Assembly: GCA_945952415.1 (NCBI GenBank)
Contig: CAMFIF010000014.1
Span: 1 to 64,000 of the forward strand
Direction of reading: 5' to 3'
DNA length: 64,000 bases
Origin: an uncultured Rhizobium sp.
GTDB taxonomy: Bacteria > Pseudomonadota > Alphaproteobacteria > Rhizobiales > Rhizobiaceae
This document shows, piece by piece, positions 50,440 to 59,385 of this stretch. The notes under the pieces are model-generated. The model was not told where the DNA came from. It searched no databases and saw nothing but the letters and a program-made list of their open reading frames with translations. The translations under genes were made by a program, and so were the position numbers. Position 1 is the first letter of the stretch. Each line of letters begins with the position of its first letter.

Positions 50440-50829
50440 ATGACGATCAAACGCTACGGGGCGGTTCAGCAGGGCGCGGGCGGCAAACCCCTGCCTTTCG
50501 CGCGGGCAGTGGAGGCGGATGGATGGCTTTACGTATCCGGCCAGGTGGCCATGGAAAACGGAGAGATCATCGACGGCAATATCGTTGCCCAGACGCACAA
50601 GACCATCGAGAACGTGCTCGCCATCCTGAAGGAGGCCGGTTACGGGCCCGAACATGTGGTGCGCTGCGGGGTCTGGCTTGACGATCCCCGGGATTTCTGG
50701 ACATTCAACGCCATCTATCAGCAGTATTTCGGCGAGCATCCGCCGGCTCGCGCCTGCGTGCAATCGGCTATGATGGTGGACTGCAAGGTGGAAATCGATT
50801 GCGTCGCCTACAAGCCGAAGGATGCCTGA
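50440..50829 (+). CDS. RidA/YjgF-family enamine/imine deaminase
   Basis: 129 residues from the ATG at 50440, chosen for AGGA 7 bases upstream and the normal RidA length; an in-frame start at 50392 adds an unlikely N-terminus. The fold segments VEADGWLYVSGQVAM, THKTIENVLAILKEAGYGPEHVVRCGVWLDD and the conserved Arg in PPARACVQSAMMVDCKVEIDCVAY are clear. RidA proteins remove reactive 2-aminoacrylate-like imines released by PLP enzymes, which fits the divergent D-threonine-aldolase-like gene. Confidence 0.88.
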   Translation: MTIKRYGAVQQGAGGKPLPFARAVEADGWLYVSGQVAMENGEIIDGNIVAQTHKTIENVLAILKEAGYGPEHVVRCGVWLDDPRDFWTFNAIYQQYFGEHPPARACVQSAMMVDCKVEIDCVAYKPKDA

Positions 50830-50853
50830 GCCATCAAAAGCGGAGCGACGGGC

Positions 50854-51720
50854 ATGGATCTCTTCTCGACATTGCAGGAAGAAAAGGGGCGGCTTTCCCA
50901 ATCGGAGACCCGCATCGCCGATATCATCCTCAATGATTTCGAATTTGCGGTGAATGCCTCGATCATCGAACTGGCCGAAAGGGCGGATGTCTCTCCGCCC
51001 ACCGTCACGCGCTTTTGCCGCCGGCTCGGCTGCGACAGCTTCTCCGATTTCAAGATACAGCTGGCGCGCACGGCCTATATCGGCGTGCGCTACCTGAAGC
51101 CGGAACCGCAAAGCACCGACCCGGCCGATGTGGCGAAAGACATCGTCGCCAAGGCGCAGAACGCCCTCTACATGCTGCACCAAGCGCTCGATCTTGCCGC
51201 CTATGAGCAGGCGACGGATCTGCTGGCAAAGGCGGAGATGATCTATGCCTTCGGTGCCGGGGGCAATTCCTCGATGATTGCCAGCGAAATCCAGAACCGG
51301 CTTTTCCGCCTCGGCCTCCGGGTGACGGCCAGCCCCGACCACAGCATGCAGCTGATGATGGCGGCGGCGGCGAAGCCCGAAAAGGACGTGCTGATCGGAT
51401 CCTCCTTCTCGGGACGCAACACGGAACTCGTGCGCGCCTTCCACCTCGCGCGGGAGGGCAAGGTCTCCACGATCGCGCTGACCCAGAGCAACAGCCCCGT
51501 CGCCCGCGCCGCCGATGTGGTGATCGCGATCGACATGCCCGAGGGGACGAACATCTACCGCCCGACCTCCACCCGCATCGCCTATCTCGCCGCGGTGGAC
51601 ATTCTGGCCAGCCTCGTCGCCCACAAGATACAGGCGCAGGCGACGCTGACCTTGAGACGCATCAAGCAGCAACTCGTCACCCATCGCGATGGCGACGACC
51701 GGCAGCTGCTCGGAGACTGA
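50854..51720 (+). CDS. MurR/RpiR-family transcriptional regulator
   Basis: 288 residues. N-terminal HTH_6 domain (RLSQSETRIADIILNDFEFAVNASIIELAERADVSPPTVTRFCRRLGCDSFSDFKIQLA) and C-terminal SIS sugar-phosphate-binding domain (AEMIYAFGAGGNSSMIASEIQNRLFRLG, DVLIGSSFSGRNTELVRAFHLAREGKVSTIALTQSNSPVARAADVVIAID). It lies 24 bases after ridA. Candidate regulator of the Gfo/ABC operon, the M81 operon and itself through the shared palindromic motif. Confidence 0.92.
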   Translation: MDLFSTLQEEKGRLSQSETRIADIILNDFEFAVNASIIELAERADVSPPTVTRFCRRLGCDSFSDFKIQLARTAYIGVRYLKPEPQSTDPADVAKDIVAKAQNALYMLHQALDLAAYEQATDLLAKAEMIYAFGAGGNSSMIASEIQNRLFRLGLRVTASPDHSMQLMMAAAAKPEKDVLIGSSFSGRNTELVRAFHLAREGKVSTIALTQSNSPVARAADVVIAIDMPEGTNIYRPTSTRIAYLAAVDILASLVAHKIQAQATLTLRRIKQQLVTHRDGDDRQLLGD

Positions 51721-51738
51721 CAGGAAAAGGAAACGCAT

Positions 51739-52515
51739 ATGGCCCCCACATTGGCAATCGTGACCGGCGCTGCCGGCGATATCGGCCGGGCAATCGTCAA
51801 GCGCCTCGCCGAGGATCACGATCGCATCCTCCTCGTCGATCTCGCCGGCCCCGCGGCTGAGCGGGCGGCGCGGGAACTGGGGCCGCCGGAGCGGTTCGAG
51901 GCCATTGCCTGCGACATTACCGATACGGACCAGCTTGCCCGCCTTGCCGCGCGCACGGAAGCGCTCGGCACGCTGAAGACGCTCGTCAACAATGCGGGTG
52001 CGGCCCGGGCCGTCAGCCTGCATGATACGACGCCGGATATCTGGCGCATGGACAACCAGCTCAACCTGGAAGCCGCCTATCTCACCTTCCGGGCCCATGC
52101 CGAGCAGCTGAAGGCCTCGCGCGGCAGTCTGATAAACATTGCCTCGGTGAACGGGCTCAACGTTTTCGGCCATCCCGCCTATAGCGCGGCGAAGGCCGGG
52201 CTCATCCATTTCACCCGGCTCGTTGCGGTGGAATATGGAAAGTTCGGCATTCGCGCCAATACGGTGGCCCCGGGCACGGTGCGCACCCAGGCCTGGGAGG
52301 CCCGGGCAGCGGCCAATCCCAATGTCTTCGAGGAGGCCCGGCGCTGGTATCCGCTTCAAAGGGTGGTAGACCCGGCCGATGTGGCGGAAGCGGTGGCTTT
52401 CCTTGCCGGGCCGAAGGCGGCCGCCATTTCCGGGATCTGCCTGCCGGTGGATTGCGGCCTGACCGCTGGCCAGGCGGAACTTGCCCGCACCTTCTCGCAA
52501 TCGGAAAATTACTGA
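51739..52515 (+). CDS. Classical SDR oxidoreductase
   Basis: 258 residues. The cofactor motif is TGAAGDIG (Asp where TGxxxGIG is usual), then NNAGAAR, INIASVNG (Ser) and YSAAKAGLIHF (Tyr-x3-Lys), with LPVDCGLTAG at the end. It reduces or oxidises an alcohol with NAD(P). It lies 18 bases after the regulator gene and before a transporter gene. Substrate unknown; probably part of the same catabolic island. Confidence 0.87.
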   Translation: MAPTLAIVTGAAGDIGRAIVKRLAEDHDRILLVDLAGPAAERAARELGPPERFEAIACDITDTDQLARLAARTEALGTLKTLVNNAGAARAVSLHDTTPDIWRMDNQLNLEAAYLTFRAHAEQLKASRGSLINIASVNGLNVFGHPAYSAAKAGLIHFTRLVAVEYGKFGIRANTVAPGTVRTQAWEARAAANPNVFEEARRWYPLQRVVDPADVAEAVAFLAGPKAAAISGICLPVDCGLTAGQAELARTFSQSENY

Positions 52516-52563
52516 GGAGCAGCGGCTTCCAAATTGCGCTATGGAGGCTTCGGCGCCCTTATC

Positions 52564-52603
52564 GCCGCCCGCCATCCCTTCTTGCCGCCCGCCATCCCTT
52601 CTT
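52564..52603 (+). repeat. Tandem 20-bp direct repeat upstream of the MFS gene
   Basis: Two perfect adjacent copies of GCCGCCCGCCATCCCTTCTT at 52564-52583 and 52584-52603, between the SDR stop and the MFS start. The 20-base unit is not a multiple of three and would shift any reading frame crossing it. Probably a recent slippage duplication in the leader. Confidence 0.9.
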
Positions 52604-52620
52604 GCCCACAGCTGAGCCCG

Positions 52621-53814
52621 ATGTTCCGTTACCTGCCGCCCGTTTTCAGCGAACCGACCGTTCGCGCCACCATGCTGGCAATCCTCGCCTTCGGCTTTTC
52701 GGGCGCGGCCACGTCGCCCTATCAGTCGATCGTCGGGATCCGGGAGCTGGGTCTCGGCAATGGCGCCTATTCCATGCTGGTGGTGGTTGCCTCCTTCGTC
52801 AATGTCGCGGCAAGCATCCTCCTCGGCAATCTCGCGGACCGCGTGGGGGCCTACCGGCAGATGATGGCCGGCGTCAGCCTGGTGGGCGTGATTGCCTTCG
52901 GCTTCATCTACAGCATGCCCACGCAGGCGAGCTTCGTCTTCAGCCTGCTCTTCCTCATTCCGATCTACGGCTCCCTGAATGCGCTGCTCTTTGCCAATGT
53001 GCGCAGCGTTACCCGGCACATGGCCTCTGCGGAGATCGCCTCGGTGAATTCCGGTGTCCGGGCCATGATCTCGGTCGCCTGGATCGTGGTACCGGGGATT
53101 ACGGGTATCCTTCTCGCCGGATCGCCCAGCATGCTGCCCGCCTATCTCTATGCGGCGCTTGCCTGTTTCGGATGCTTCTTCGTCGTGTTTTTCCTGATGC
53201 CGCGCGGCGATGAGGCGGCAAAAACGGTCGACGCCCAGCTTTCGCATCTGGCAGCGCTCGGTGCCGTCCTGTCGCCGCGGGTCTTCGTCCGGCTCAGCGC
53301 TATCGCGCTCATCTGCAGCATGCTGCACATGAGCGGCATCCTCCTGCCGCTGATCCTGACCACGAGCGCCAAGGGAAAGGTGGCCGATATCGGTTTCATC
53401 GTCGGTATCGTCGCGCTGCTCGAAGTGATCTTCATCTTCGTCTGGGCACGCATCCAGCGGCGGTTTGGCCCGGTCCATGCGCTGGCCGTCGGCTCCGCCA
53501 TCTATGTGGTGAATTTTCTGGCGCTTTCCTTCGTCAACGCGCCCTGGCAGGTCTACGGGCTGACGCTGATCAGCGGCTTCGGGGCGGCAGCGATCATCAC
53601 CATCCCGATTACCTATCTGCAGGATCTGATTGCCGAGCGGCCGGGGCTCGGCAGTTCGCTGATCTCGGTCAATATCTTCGTCAGCAGCGGGCTCAGCGCC
53701 CTTCTCTTTGCCGTGGGAACCGGGATCAGCTCCTATCCCGGCACCGCCTTTCTCTCGGCCCTTGCGGGGGCTGCGGGCATCGCGCTCCTGCTCTATCTGG
53801 AGCGCAAGCGGTAG
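52621..53814 (+). CDS. MFS transporter (sugar-efflux-like)
   Basis: 397 residues from the ATG at 52621; ribosome site weak. A TTG at 52534 would add 29 residues across the tandem repeat. Twelve membrane helices; MLAILAFGFSGAATSPYQSIVGIRELGLGNGAYSMLVVVASFVNVAASILLGNLADRVGAYRQ shows the MFS loop 2-3 motif (GxLADRxG). The general pattern is close to SET-type sugar efflux transporters. It could export a pathway intermediate or import a substrate. Confidence 0.82.
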   Translation: MFRYLPPVFSEPTVRATMLAILAFGFSGAATSPYQSIVGIRELGLGNGAYSMLVVVASFVNVAASILLGNLADRVGAYRQMMAGVSLVGVIAFGFIYSMPTQASFVFSLLFLIPIYGSLNALLFANVRSVTRHMASAEIASVNSGVRAMISVAWIVVPGITGILLAGSPSMLPAYLYAALACFGCFFVVFFLMPRGDEAAKTVDAQLSHLAALGAVLSPRVFVRLSAIALICSMLHMSGILLPLILTTSAKGKVADIGFIVGIVALLEVIFIFVWARIQRRFGPVHALAVGSAIYVVNFLALSFVNAPWQVYGLTLISGFGAAAIITIPITYLQDLIAERPGLGSSLISVNIFVSSGLSALLFAVGTGISSYPGTAFLSALAGAAGIALLLYLERKR

Positions 53815-53820
53815 AGCGGA

Positions 53821-55116
53821 TCAGACGATCCCGCCGCCCGAGCCGGTCACGGCCGGCCGTTCGGCGGCAACCTTTGCCCGGTAGCCCGCCGCGCGATAGG
53901 TCGCGACCGGATCGATCGCCCCGCCTGCCTCCAGGCGTGCCATGGCGAGAATCGGTTCCACATCGGTGCGGAAGGCGGTCTTGAGGGTGGATGTCGCCAT
54001 CAGCGCGTCATTACCCTCCTGGAAGCCCGCAAGCGCCGTCCGGTCGACGATCAGTGCCTGAGCATAGGCGCGCACCACCTCCATGGCGGAAACCATGAGG
54101 CTTTCGATCGGGTCGGTCACATTATGGCTCTGGTCCAGCATATGGGCGGGGTTGAAGCCATTTGCGCCCGCCATTTCCGCGTCGGCCAGTTCGTTGAAGA
54201 CCAGGAAGAGGCGATAGGGATCGATGGAGCCCGTATCGAGATCGTCGTCGCCATATTTGGAATCGTTGAAGTGGAAGCCGCCGAGCTTGCCGAACTGGAT
54301 GAGCCGGGCCACGATCATCTCGATATTGGTGTTGGGCGCGTGGTGGCCGAGATCGACGAGGCACTGCGCCTTGGGGCCCAGTTCGGTCGCGATGATGTAA
54401 TTCGTGCCCCAATCCTGCACGACAGTCGAATAGAAGGCGGGCTCATACATCTTGTGTTCGGAAAAGAGCCGCCAGTCCTCCGGCAGGGCACGGTAGATCG
54501 CCCGCATCGAATCCAGATAGCGCTCGAAGGCCTTGGTGAAATGGCTCTGGCCGGGGAAATTGGAGCCATCCCCAAGCCACACCGTCAGCGCCTTCGAACC
54601 GAGCTTGCGGCCGATCTCGATGCACTCGACATTGTGGGCGATTGCCTGTTCCCGGGCCGCGGCAGACGTGTTGGTCAACGAGCCGAACTTGTAGGAATGG
54701 GCCTGGCCCGGCTGGTCCTGGAAAGTATTGGAATTCATCGCGTCAAAGCCGAGGCCGAGCGCATCGCCGGTTTCCTTCAGCGCCACCACGTCTTCCACCT
54801 TGTCCCAGGGAATATGGAGCGAAACGGTGGGCGTGGCGCGGGTGAGTTGATGGATCACGCCGCAATCTTCCATCTTGTCGAAGACGTGCCGGGGTTCTCC
54901 AAGGCCCGGAAACCGGGCAAAACGGGTGCCGCCCGTCCCGACGCCCCAGGACGGCACGGCGACGCCAAAGCCCGCAATCTTTGCCTTGATCGCCTCTATA
55001 TCCACGCCGCGGCGCGAAAGAACCGCCGCCAGGTGCTCGTAATCCGCCTTCAGCGTCGGCAGCGCGCGGGCATTGTCCCGTTCGATCAGGTCCCGGCTGA
55101 TCATGTCTCGGCTCAT
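53821..55116 (-). CDS. rhaI: L-rhamnose isomerase (rhizobial/pseudomonad RhaI type)
   Basis: 431 residues. Metal-binding barrel segments: FSEHKMYEPAFYST, CLVDLGHHAPNTNIEMIVARL and GGFHFNDSKYGDDDLDTGSIDPYRLF are characteristic of the Pseudomonas-type L-rhamnose isomerase. It converts L-rhamnose to L-rhamnulose. It is 21 bases after the rhaD stop, in the same operon, and GGGGAGGAGAG precedes its ATG. Convergent with the MFS gene, 6 bases apart. Confidence 0.93.
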   Translation of the reverse strand: MSRDMISRDLIERDNARALPTLKADYEHLAAVLSRRGVDIEAIKAKIAGFGVAVPSWGVGTGGTRFARFPGLGEPRHVFDKMEDCGVIHQLTRATPTVSLHIPWDKVEDVVALKETGDALGLGFDAMNSNTFQDQPGQAHSYKFGSLTNTSAAAREQAIAHNVECIEIGRKLGSKALTVWLGDGSNFPGQSHFTKAFERYLDSMRAIYRALPEDWRLFSEHKMYEPAFYSTVVQDWGTNYIIATELGPKAQCLVDLGHHAPNTNIEMIVARLIQFGKLGGFHFNDSKYGDDDLDTGSIDPYRLFLVFNELADAEMAGANGFNPAHMLDQSHNVTDPIESLMVSAMEVVRAYAQALIVDRTALAGFQEGNDALMATSTLKTAFRTDVEPILAMARLEAGGAIDPVATYRAAGYRAKVAAERPAVTGSGGGIV

Positions 55117-55137
55117 GGTTCTCTCCTCCCCGGAGGC

Positions 55138-57237
55138 TCAGCGGGTAAAGGACTGGGCGTTGCCCGCGTCCACGTTGATGATGTTGCCGGTGGATTTGGC
55201 GCTCATGTCCGAGGCGAGGAAGAAGGTGGCCTCCGCAATGTCTTCCGGATAGACGCTGCGCTTCAGCATGGAGCGCTTGCGGTAATGTTCCTCGAGCTCG
55301 TCAGGCGCCATGTTATAGGCCGCCGCGCGCTGCTCGCGCCATTCGCCCGTCCAGATCTTCGAGCCGCGCAGCACGGCATCCGGGTTCACCACATTGACGC
55401 GAATGCCGAATTCCGCGCCTTCCAGCGCCAGGCACCGGGCCAGGTGGATCTCGGCGGCCTTGGCCGTGCAATAGGCGGCGGCATTGGGGGAGGCGGCAAG
55501 ACCGTTCTTCGAGGCGATGAACACCATTTCCCCGCCGATTTTCTGCCGCTTCATCAGCCGGAAGGCGGCGCGCGAGACGAGGAAATAGCCCTTTGCGAGG
55601 ATATCCATGTTGCGGTTCCACATGGCGAGATCCGTTTCGTCATAGGGCGCGGAAGAGGAAATGCCGGCATTGGAGACCAGCACGTCGACACCGCCGAATT
55701 CCACCGCCGATTCGCGGAAGCTGTGGTCGACGCCCGCCTCGTCGGTGACGTCGAGCTTCAGCGAACGGACCTGATCGGCGCCATGGGCTGCTGCCAGTTC
55801 CTTGTGCGCTGCGGCAAGGGCTGTCTCGTCAATATCGGCTATGACGACACAGGCGCCATCCTGCAGGAAGCGGTTGGCGGTTGCCTTGCCGATGCCGCCG
55901 GCGCCGCCGGTGATGAAGGCGACCTTGCCGGCCAGCGCCTTCGGTTTCGGCATGCGCTGGAGCTTTGCTTCCTCGAGCAGCCAGTATTCGATATCGAAGG
56001 CTTCCTGCTCCGGAAGGCCGCAATAGCGGGAAACGGAAGAGGCGCCGCGCATGACATTGATGGCGTTGACGTAGAATTCCCCGGAAATGCGGGCCGTCGC
56101 CTTGTCGCGGGCAAAGGTGATCATGCCGACGCCGGGCACCAGATAGACGACCGCGTTGGGATCGCGCATGGCCGGACTATCGGCCCGCTTGCAGCGTTCG
56201 TAATAGGCAGCATAATCCTCGCGATAAGCGGCAATTGCCTGCGGCAGGGTGGCGACGAGGCCGTCAATATCGGGATTGGCCGGGTCGAAGGCCAGCACGA
56301 GCGGGCGGATCTTGGTGCGGAGGAAATGATCCGGGCAGGAGGTGCCAAGGGCTGCAAGCTCATCGAGCCGCGCCGAGCAGACGAATTCCAGCACCGCCTC
56401 GCTGTCCTCGAAATGGCCGAGCTTGCGCTCCGAGGCGCTGATCATGCCGCGGATGATCGGCATCAGCCGTTCGGCAACCGCGCGGCGCTCGGCGGGTGGC
56501 AGCGCCTTGACCTTCTCGCCGCCGAAGGCCGGACCACTCTTCTCACCGGCAAACCAGGTCATGGCCTTCGAAATGATCTCGATCGTCAGGAGATAGCATT
56601 CTTCGGCCGTATCGGCCCAGGTGAAGAGGCCGTGGCTTTCGAGGATAACGCCGCGCGCGCGGGGATTGTCGAGGCAGAATTTTTCGAGCCAGAGGCCCAA
56701 CTCGAAGCCCGGGCGCTTCCATGGCAGCCAGCCGATCTCCTCGCCGAAGATCTGGCGGGTCAGTTCCTTCGAATTTTCCGCCGCCGCAATGGCAATGATC
56801 GCATCGGGATGCATGTGGTCCACATGCTTCCTCGGCACGAAGGCATGCAGCGGCGTATCGATGGAGGCGGCGCGCGGATTGAGGTTGAAGGTGCAGTGGG
56901 GGAGGTAACCCACCATCTCATCCTCATGGGCAAGGCCGCGGTAGAGCTTTTTCAGCGCCCTGAGCTTGTCCATGTAGAGCGTGGAAAAGCCGTCGAGCTT
57001 GATGGTGCCGACATCGCCGCCGGACCCTTTCACCCACAGAACCTCTACCTCTTCGCCCGTCAGCGGGTCTTTTTCCATCACCTTTGCCGAGGTGTTGCCG
57101 CCGCCGTAATTGGTGATGCGCTTGTCAGAACCGAGCAGGTTTGAGCGATATCTGAGCAGTTCCGGCTCGCTCATGCCTGCTGCCTTGGCGGAATCCCAGA
57201 GATTGGCGAGGCTGTTTGCTGCATTCGTCGACGGCAT
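55138..57237 (-). CDS. rhaD: Bifunctional rhamnulose-1-phosphate aldolase/lactaldehyde-type dehydrogenase
   Basis: 699 residues, two domains. The N-terminal class II aldolase part (residues ~1-400) has LRYRSNLLGSDKRITNYGGGNTSAKV, HPDAIIAIAA (metal His) and RGVILESHGLFTWAD. The C-terminal SDR part starts at KVAFITGGAGGIGKATANRFL with SNAGISSS and YCTAKAAEIHLA. The aldolase cleaves L-rhamnulose-1-phosphate to DHAP and lactaldehyde, and the SDR part is thought to oxidise lactaldehyde. GGAGGAAA precedes the ATG. First gene of the rhaDI operon, divergent from rhaR. Confidence 0.93.
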   Translation of the reverse strand: MPSTNAANSLANLWDSAKAAGMSEPELLRYRSNLLGSDKRITNYGGGNTSAKVMEKDPLTGEEVEVLWVKGSGGDVGTIKLDGFSTLYMDKLRALKKLYRGLAHEDEMVGYLPHCTFNLNPRAASIDTPLHAFVPRKHVDHMHPDAIIAIAAAENSKELTRQIFGEEIGWLPWKRPGFELGLWLEKFCLDNPRARGVILESHGLFTWADTAEECYLLTIEIISKAMTWFAGEKSGPAFGGEKVKALPPAERRAVAERLMPIIRGMISASERKLGHFEDSEAVLEFVCSARLDELAALGTSCPDHFLRTKIRPLVLAFDPANPDIDGLVATLPQAIAAYREDYAAYYERCKRADSPAMRDPNAVVYLVPGVGMITFARDKATARISGEFYVNAINVMRGASSVSRYCGLPEQEAFDIEYWLLEEAKLQRMPKPKALAGKVAFITGGAGGIGKATANRFLQDGACVVIADIDETALAAAHKELAAAHGADQVRSLKLDVTDEAGVDHSFRESAVEFGGVDVLVSNAGISSSAPYDETDLAMWNRNMDILAKGYFLVSRAAFRLMKRQKIGGEMVFIASKNGLAASPNAAAYCTAKAAEIHLARCLALEGAEFGIRVNVVNPDAVLRGSKIWTGEWREQRAAAYNMAPDELEEHYRKRSMLKRSVYPEDIAEATFFLASDMSAKSTGNIINVDAGNAQSFTR

Positions 57238-57321
57238 TGTCCGTTTTCCTCCCGGCGGCGGATTTCAGGTGGCAGAAATCACGCTATTGTCTCATTGCTC
57301 AAATCCCACGGGCAGAAAGAG

Positions 57322-57396
57322 ATGTCAATCAAAAATGATCATTTCCAATCATATTGCGCTGCACAATGAAATAATATGATCAGAACTGATTGACAT
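57322..57396. promoter_or_regulatory. Nested-dyad operator region between rhaD and rhaR
   Basis: Outer 10-bp inverted repeat ATGTCAATCA (57322-57331)/TGATTGACAT (57387-57396). Inner ATCATATT (57348-57355)/AATATGAT (57373-57380). A near-palindrome ATTGCGCTGCACAAT (57353-57367) lies at the centre, and the perfect palindrome AAATGATCATTT is at 57333-57344. The outer repeat and central near-palindrome share a centre near 57359-57360. Probable RhaR (DeoR-family) binding sites and divergent promoters. Confidence 0.7.
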
Positions 57397-57436
57397 TGAA
57401 CGAAGATGATGGAAGCATGAACGCATTGGAGGAGCC

Positions 57437-58246
57437 ATGCACGAGAAAGAACGCCACAGGATCATTCTGTCCGCGGTGCTGGAAAAGCCCGTCGTGACGG
57501 TCGCGGAACTGGTCGAGTTGACCGACAGTTCCGAGGCGACGATCCGCCGCGACATCGCGGCCCTTCATGTGCAGAAGAAGCTCCGGCGCGTGCGCGGCGG
57601 GGCCGAGGCGCTGCATCCGCCGCAATTCGTCGGCCTGGCCGGCAGGCCTTTTTCGGTCAATGAAACGATCAATATCCGCCAGAAGCAGGCCATCGCCAAG
57701 GAAGCGGTGGCGCTGTGCGAGGACGGCGATCCGATCATCGTCAATGGCGGGACGACCACCTTCCAGATGGTGCATTTCCTGGCAAACCGGCGACTGCAGG
57801 TCTTTACCAATTCCTTCCCCATCGCCGAGCACCTGCTGAAGAACTCGAAGAACACGATCATGCTTTCGGGAGGCACGATCTATCGCGAGCAGAACATCAT
57901 CCTCTCGCCCTTCGACAATGACGTGACGCGGAATTTCTACGCCAAGCGCATGTTCATGGGGGCGCAGGGGCTTGGGCCGCTCGGGCTGATGGAGGCGGAT
58001 CCGCTGCTCATCCAGGCGGAGCAGAAGCTGATCGACCAGGCCGACGAACTGGTGGTGCTGGCGGATTCCTCGAAATTTACGAAACGCTCCAGCCTCATCC
58101 TGTGCGGCCTGAAGCGCATTGCCACCGTCATTACCGATTCATCCATCGAGGACCGGCACGCCGCGATGCTTGAAGCAGCAGGCGTCAACCTGATTGTCGC
58201 CAAAGTGCCAGACGTGAAGTCGAATCCATCCGCCGCGCTGGCTTGA
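57437..58246 (+). CDS. rhaR: DeoR-family regulator of rhamnose genes
   Basis: 269 residues. N-terminal HTH: KERHRIILSAVLEKPVVTVAELVELTDSSEATIRRDIAALHVQKKLRRVRGGAE. C-terminal DeoR sensor domain: IVNGGTTTFQMVHFLANRRLQVFTNSFPIAEHLL, TIMLSGGTIYREQNIILSPF and ELVVLADSSKFTKRS. DeoR sensors bind phosphorylated sugars; in R. leguminosarum RhaR acts as the negative regulator of this pathway. GGAGG precedes the ATG. Confidence 0.9.
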   Translation: MHEKERHRIILSAVLEKPVVTVAELVELTDSSEATIRRDIAALHVQKKLRRVRGGAEALHPPQFVGLAGRPFSVNETINIRQKQAIAKEAVALCEDGDPIIVNGGTTTFQMVHFLANRRLQVFTNSFPIAEHLLKNSKNTIMLSGGTIYREQNIILSPFDNDVTRNFYAKRMFMGAQGLGPLGLMEADPLLIQAEQKLIDQADELVVLADSSKFTKRSSLILCGLKRIATVITDSSIEDRHAAMLEAAGVNLIVAKVPDVKSNPSAALA

Positions 58247-58294
58247 GAACAAGGGCCGGGCGGCACGAAAGCATACCATCCACGGGAGGAAAAC

Positions 58295-59287
58295 ATGGGA
58301 CTGCTGAAGAAAATGCTCGTAATGGCCGCCGTATCGACGGCGCTTGTCGCCAATGTCGCGCATGCGGAAAACAAGAAGATTGCCCTCGTCGTGAAGGCGC
58401 TCGGGATCGGCTTCTTCGATGCGGCCAACAAGGGCGCACAGGAAGCGGCCAAGGAGCTCGGTGACGTCGATATCATCTATACCGGCCCGACCGACACGAC
58501 GGCCGAAGGCCAGATCGAGGTGATCAATTCGCTCGTTGCACAGAAGGTGGATGCGATCGCCATTTCCGCCAATGACAAGGATGCGCTCGTTCCGGCGCTC
58601 AAAAAGGCCATGGAGCGCGGCATCAAGGTCATTTCCTGGGATTCGGGCGTCGCGCCGGAAGGCCGGATGATGCATCTCAACCCGTCGTCCAACCCGCTCA
58701 TCGGCAACATGTGCGTGAAGATGGCGGCCGACAACCTGCCCGAGGGCGGCGATGTCGCCATTCTCTCGGCAGCGGCCACCGCCACGAACCAGAATACCTG
58801 GATCGAGGAAATGAAGAAGGTGCTGCCGAACTACAAGGGCATCAACATCGTGGCCACCGTCTATGGCGATGACAAGACCGACAAGTCCTACACGGAAGCC
58901 CAGGGTCTCATGAAGGCCTATCCGAACCTGAAGGCGATCATCGCGCCGACCTCCGTCGGCATCGTGGCCGCTGCCCAGGCCGTGGAAGATGCCGGCATGA
59001 CCGGCAAGATCAACGTGACCGGCCTTGGTCTTCCCTCCGAAATGGCGGGCCATGTGAAGTCGGGCGCCTCCAAGTCCTTCGCGATCTGGAACCCGATCGA
59101 CCTCGGCTATGCCGCCACCATGATCTCCTACAACCTTGTAACCGGCAAGGAAGAGGCAAAGCCCGGCGCGGAACTTTCCATGGGCCGCATGGGCAAGGTG
59201 AAGCTTGACGACAAGAACGAAGGCGCCATGGCGGATCCCTTCGTCTATGACGCCAAGAATGTCGAAGAGTTCGCCAAGATCTTCTGA
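58295..59287 (+). CDS. rhaS: Rhamnose ABC transporter substrate-binding protein
   Basis: 330 residues. Signal peptide (LKKMLVMAAVSTALVANVAHAE) then a type I periplasmic binding fold of the ribose/RhaS group: KIALVVKALGIGFFDAANKGAQEAAKELGDVDIIYTGP, DAIAISANDKDALVPALKKAMERGIKVISWDSGV, ALMKAYPNLKAIIAPTSVGIVAAAQAVED. Follows rhaR by 48 bases, with GGGAGG before the ATG. It binds L-rhamnose in the periplasm. A terminator-like hairpin follows the gene. Confidence 0.92.
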   Translation: MGLLKKMLVMAAVSTALVANVAHAENKKIALVVKALGIGFFDAANKGAQEAAKELGDVDIIYTGPTDTTAEGQIEVINSLVAQKVDAIAISANDKDALVPALKKAMERGIKVISWDSGVAPEGRMMHLNPSSNPLIGNMCVKMAADNLPEGGDVAILSAAATATNQNTWIEEMKKVLPNYKGINIVATVYGDDKTDKSYTEAQGLMKAYPNLKAIIAPTSVGIVAAAQAVEDAGMTGKINVTGLGLPSEMAGHVKSGASKSFAIWNPIDLGYAATMISYNLVTGKEEAKPGAELSMGRMGKVKLDDKNEGAMADPFVYDAKNVEEFAKIF

Positions 59288-59294
59288 CGTGCCG

Positions 59295-59328
59295 ACGGCC
59301 GCGCCCTGGCGGGGGCGCGGCCGTTTTT
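59295..59328 (+). terminator. Terminator/attenuator between rhaS and rhaT
   Basis: Perfect 12-bp stem ACGGCCGCGCCC (59295-59306)/GGGCGCGGCCGT (59313-59324) with a 6-base loop and a following TTTTT. It sits 7 bases after the rhaS stop and about 57 bases before the rhaT start. Partial termination would leave more message for the binding protein than for the ATPase and permeases. Confidence 0.85.
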
Positions 59329-59385
59329 CTTCTCCGGCGGAGAGGCTTGCCTCGCATCCAGCATTGCACAGACAGGAACGACCCC

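Noticed and set aside
50398..53478. 1026-codon open frame on the minus strand
   Set aside because: Antisense to ridA, the RpiR regulator, the SDR and the MFS gene, all with clear motifs. The translation shows no recognisable fold.
54124..57144. 1006-codon open frame on the plus strand
   Set aside because: Antisense to rhaI and rhaD, which have diagnostic motifs; its composition is typical of a high-GC shadow frame.
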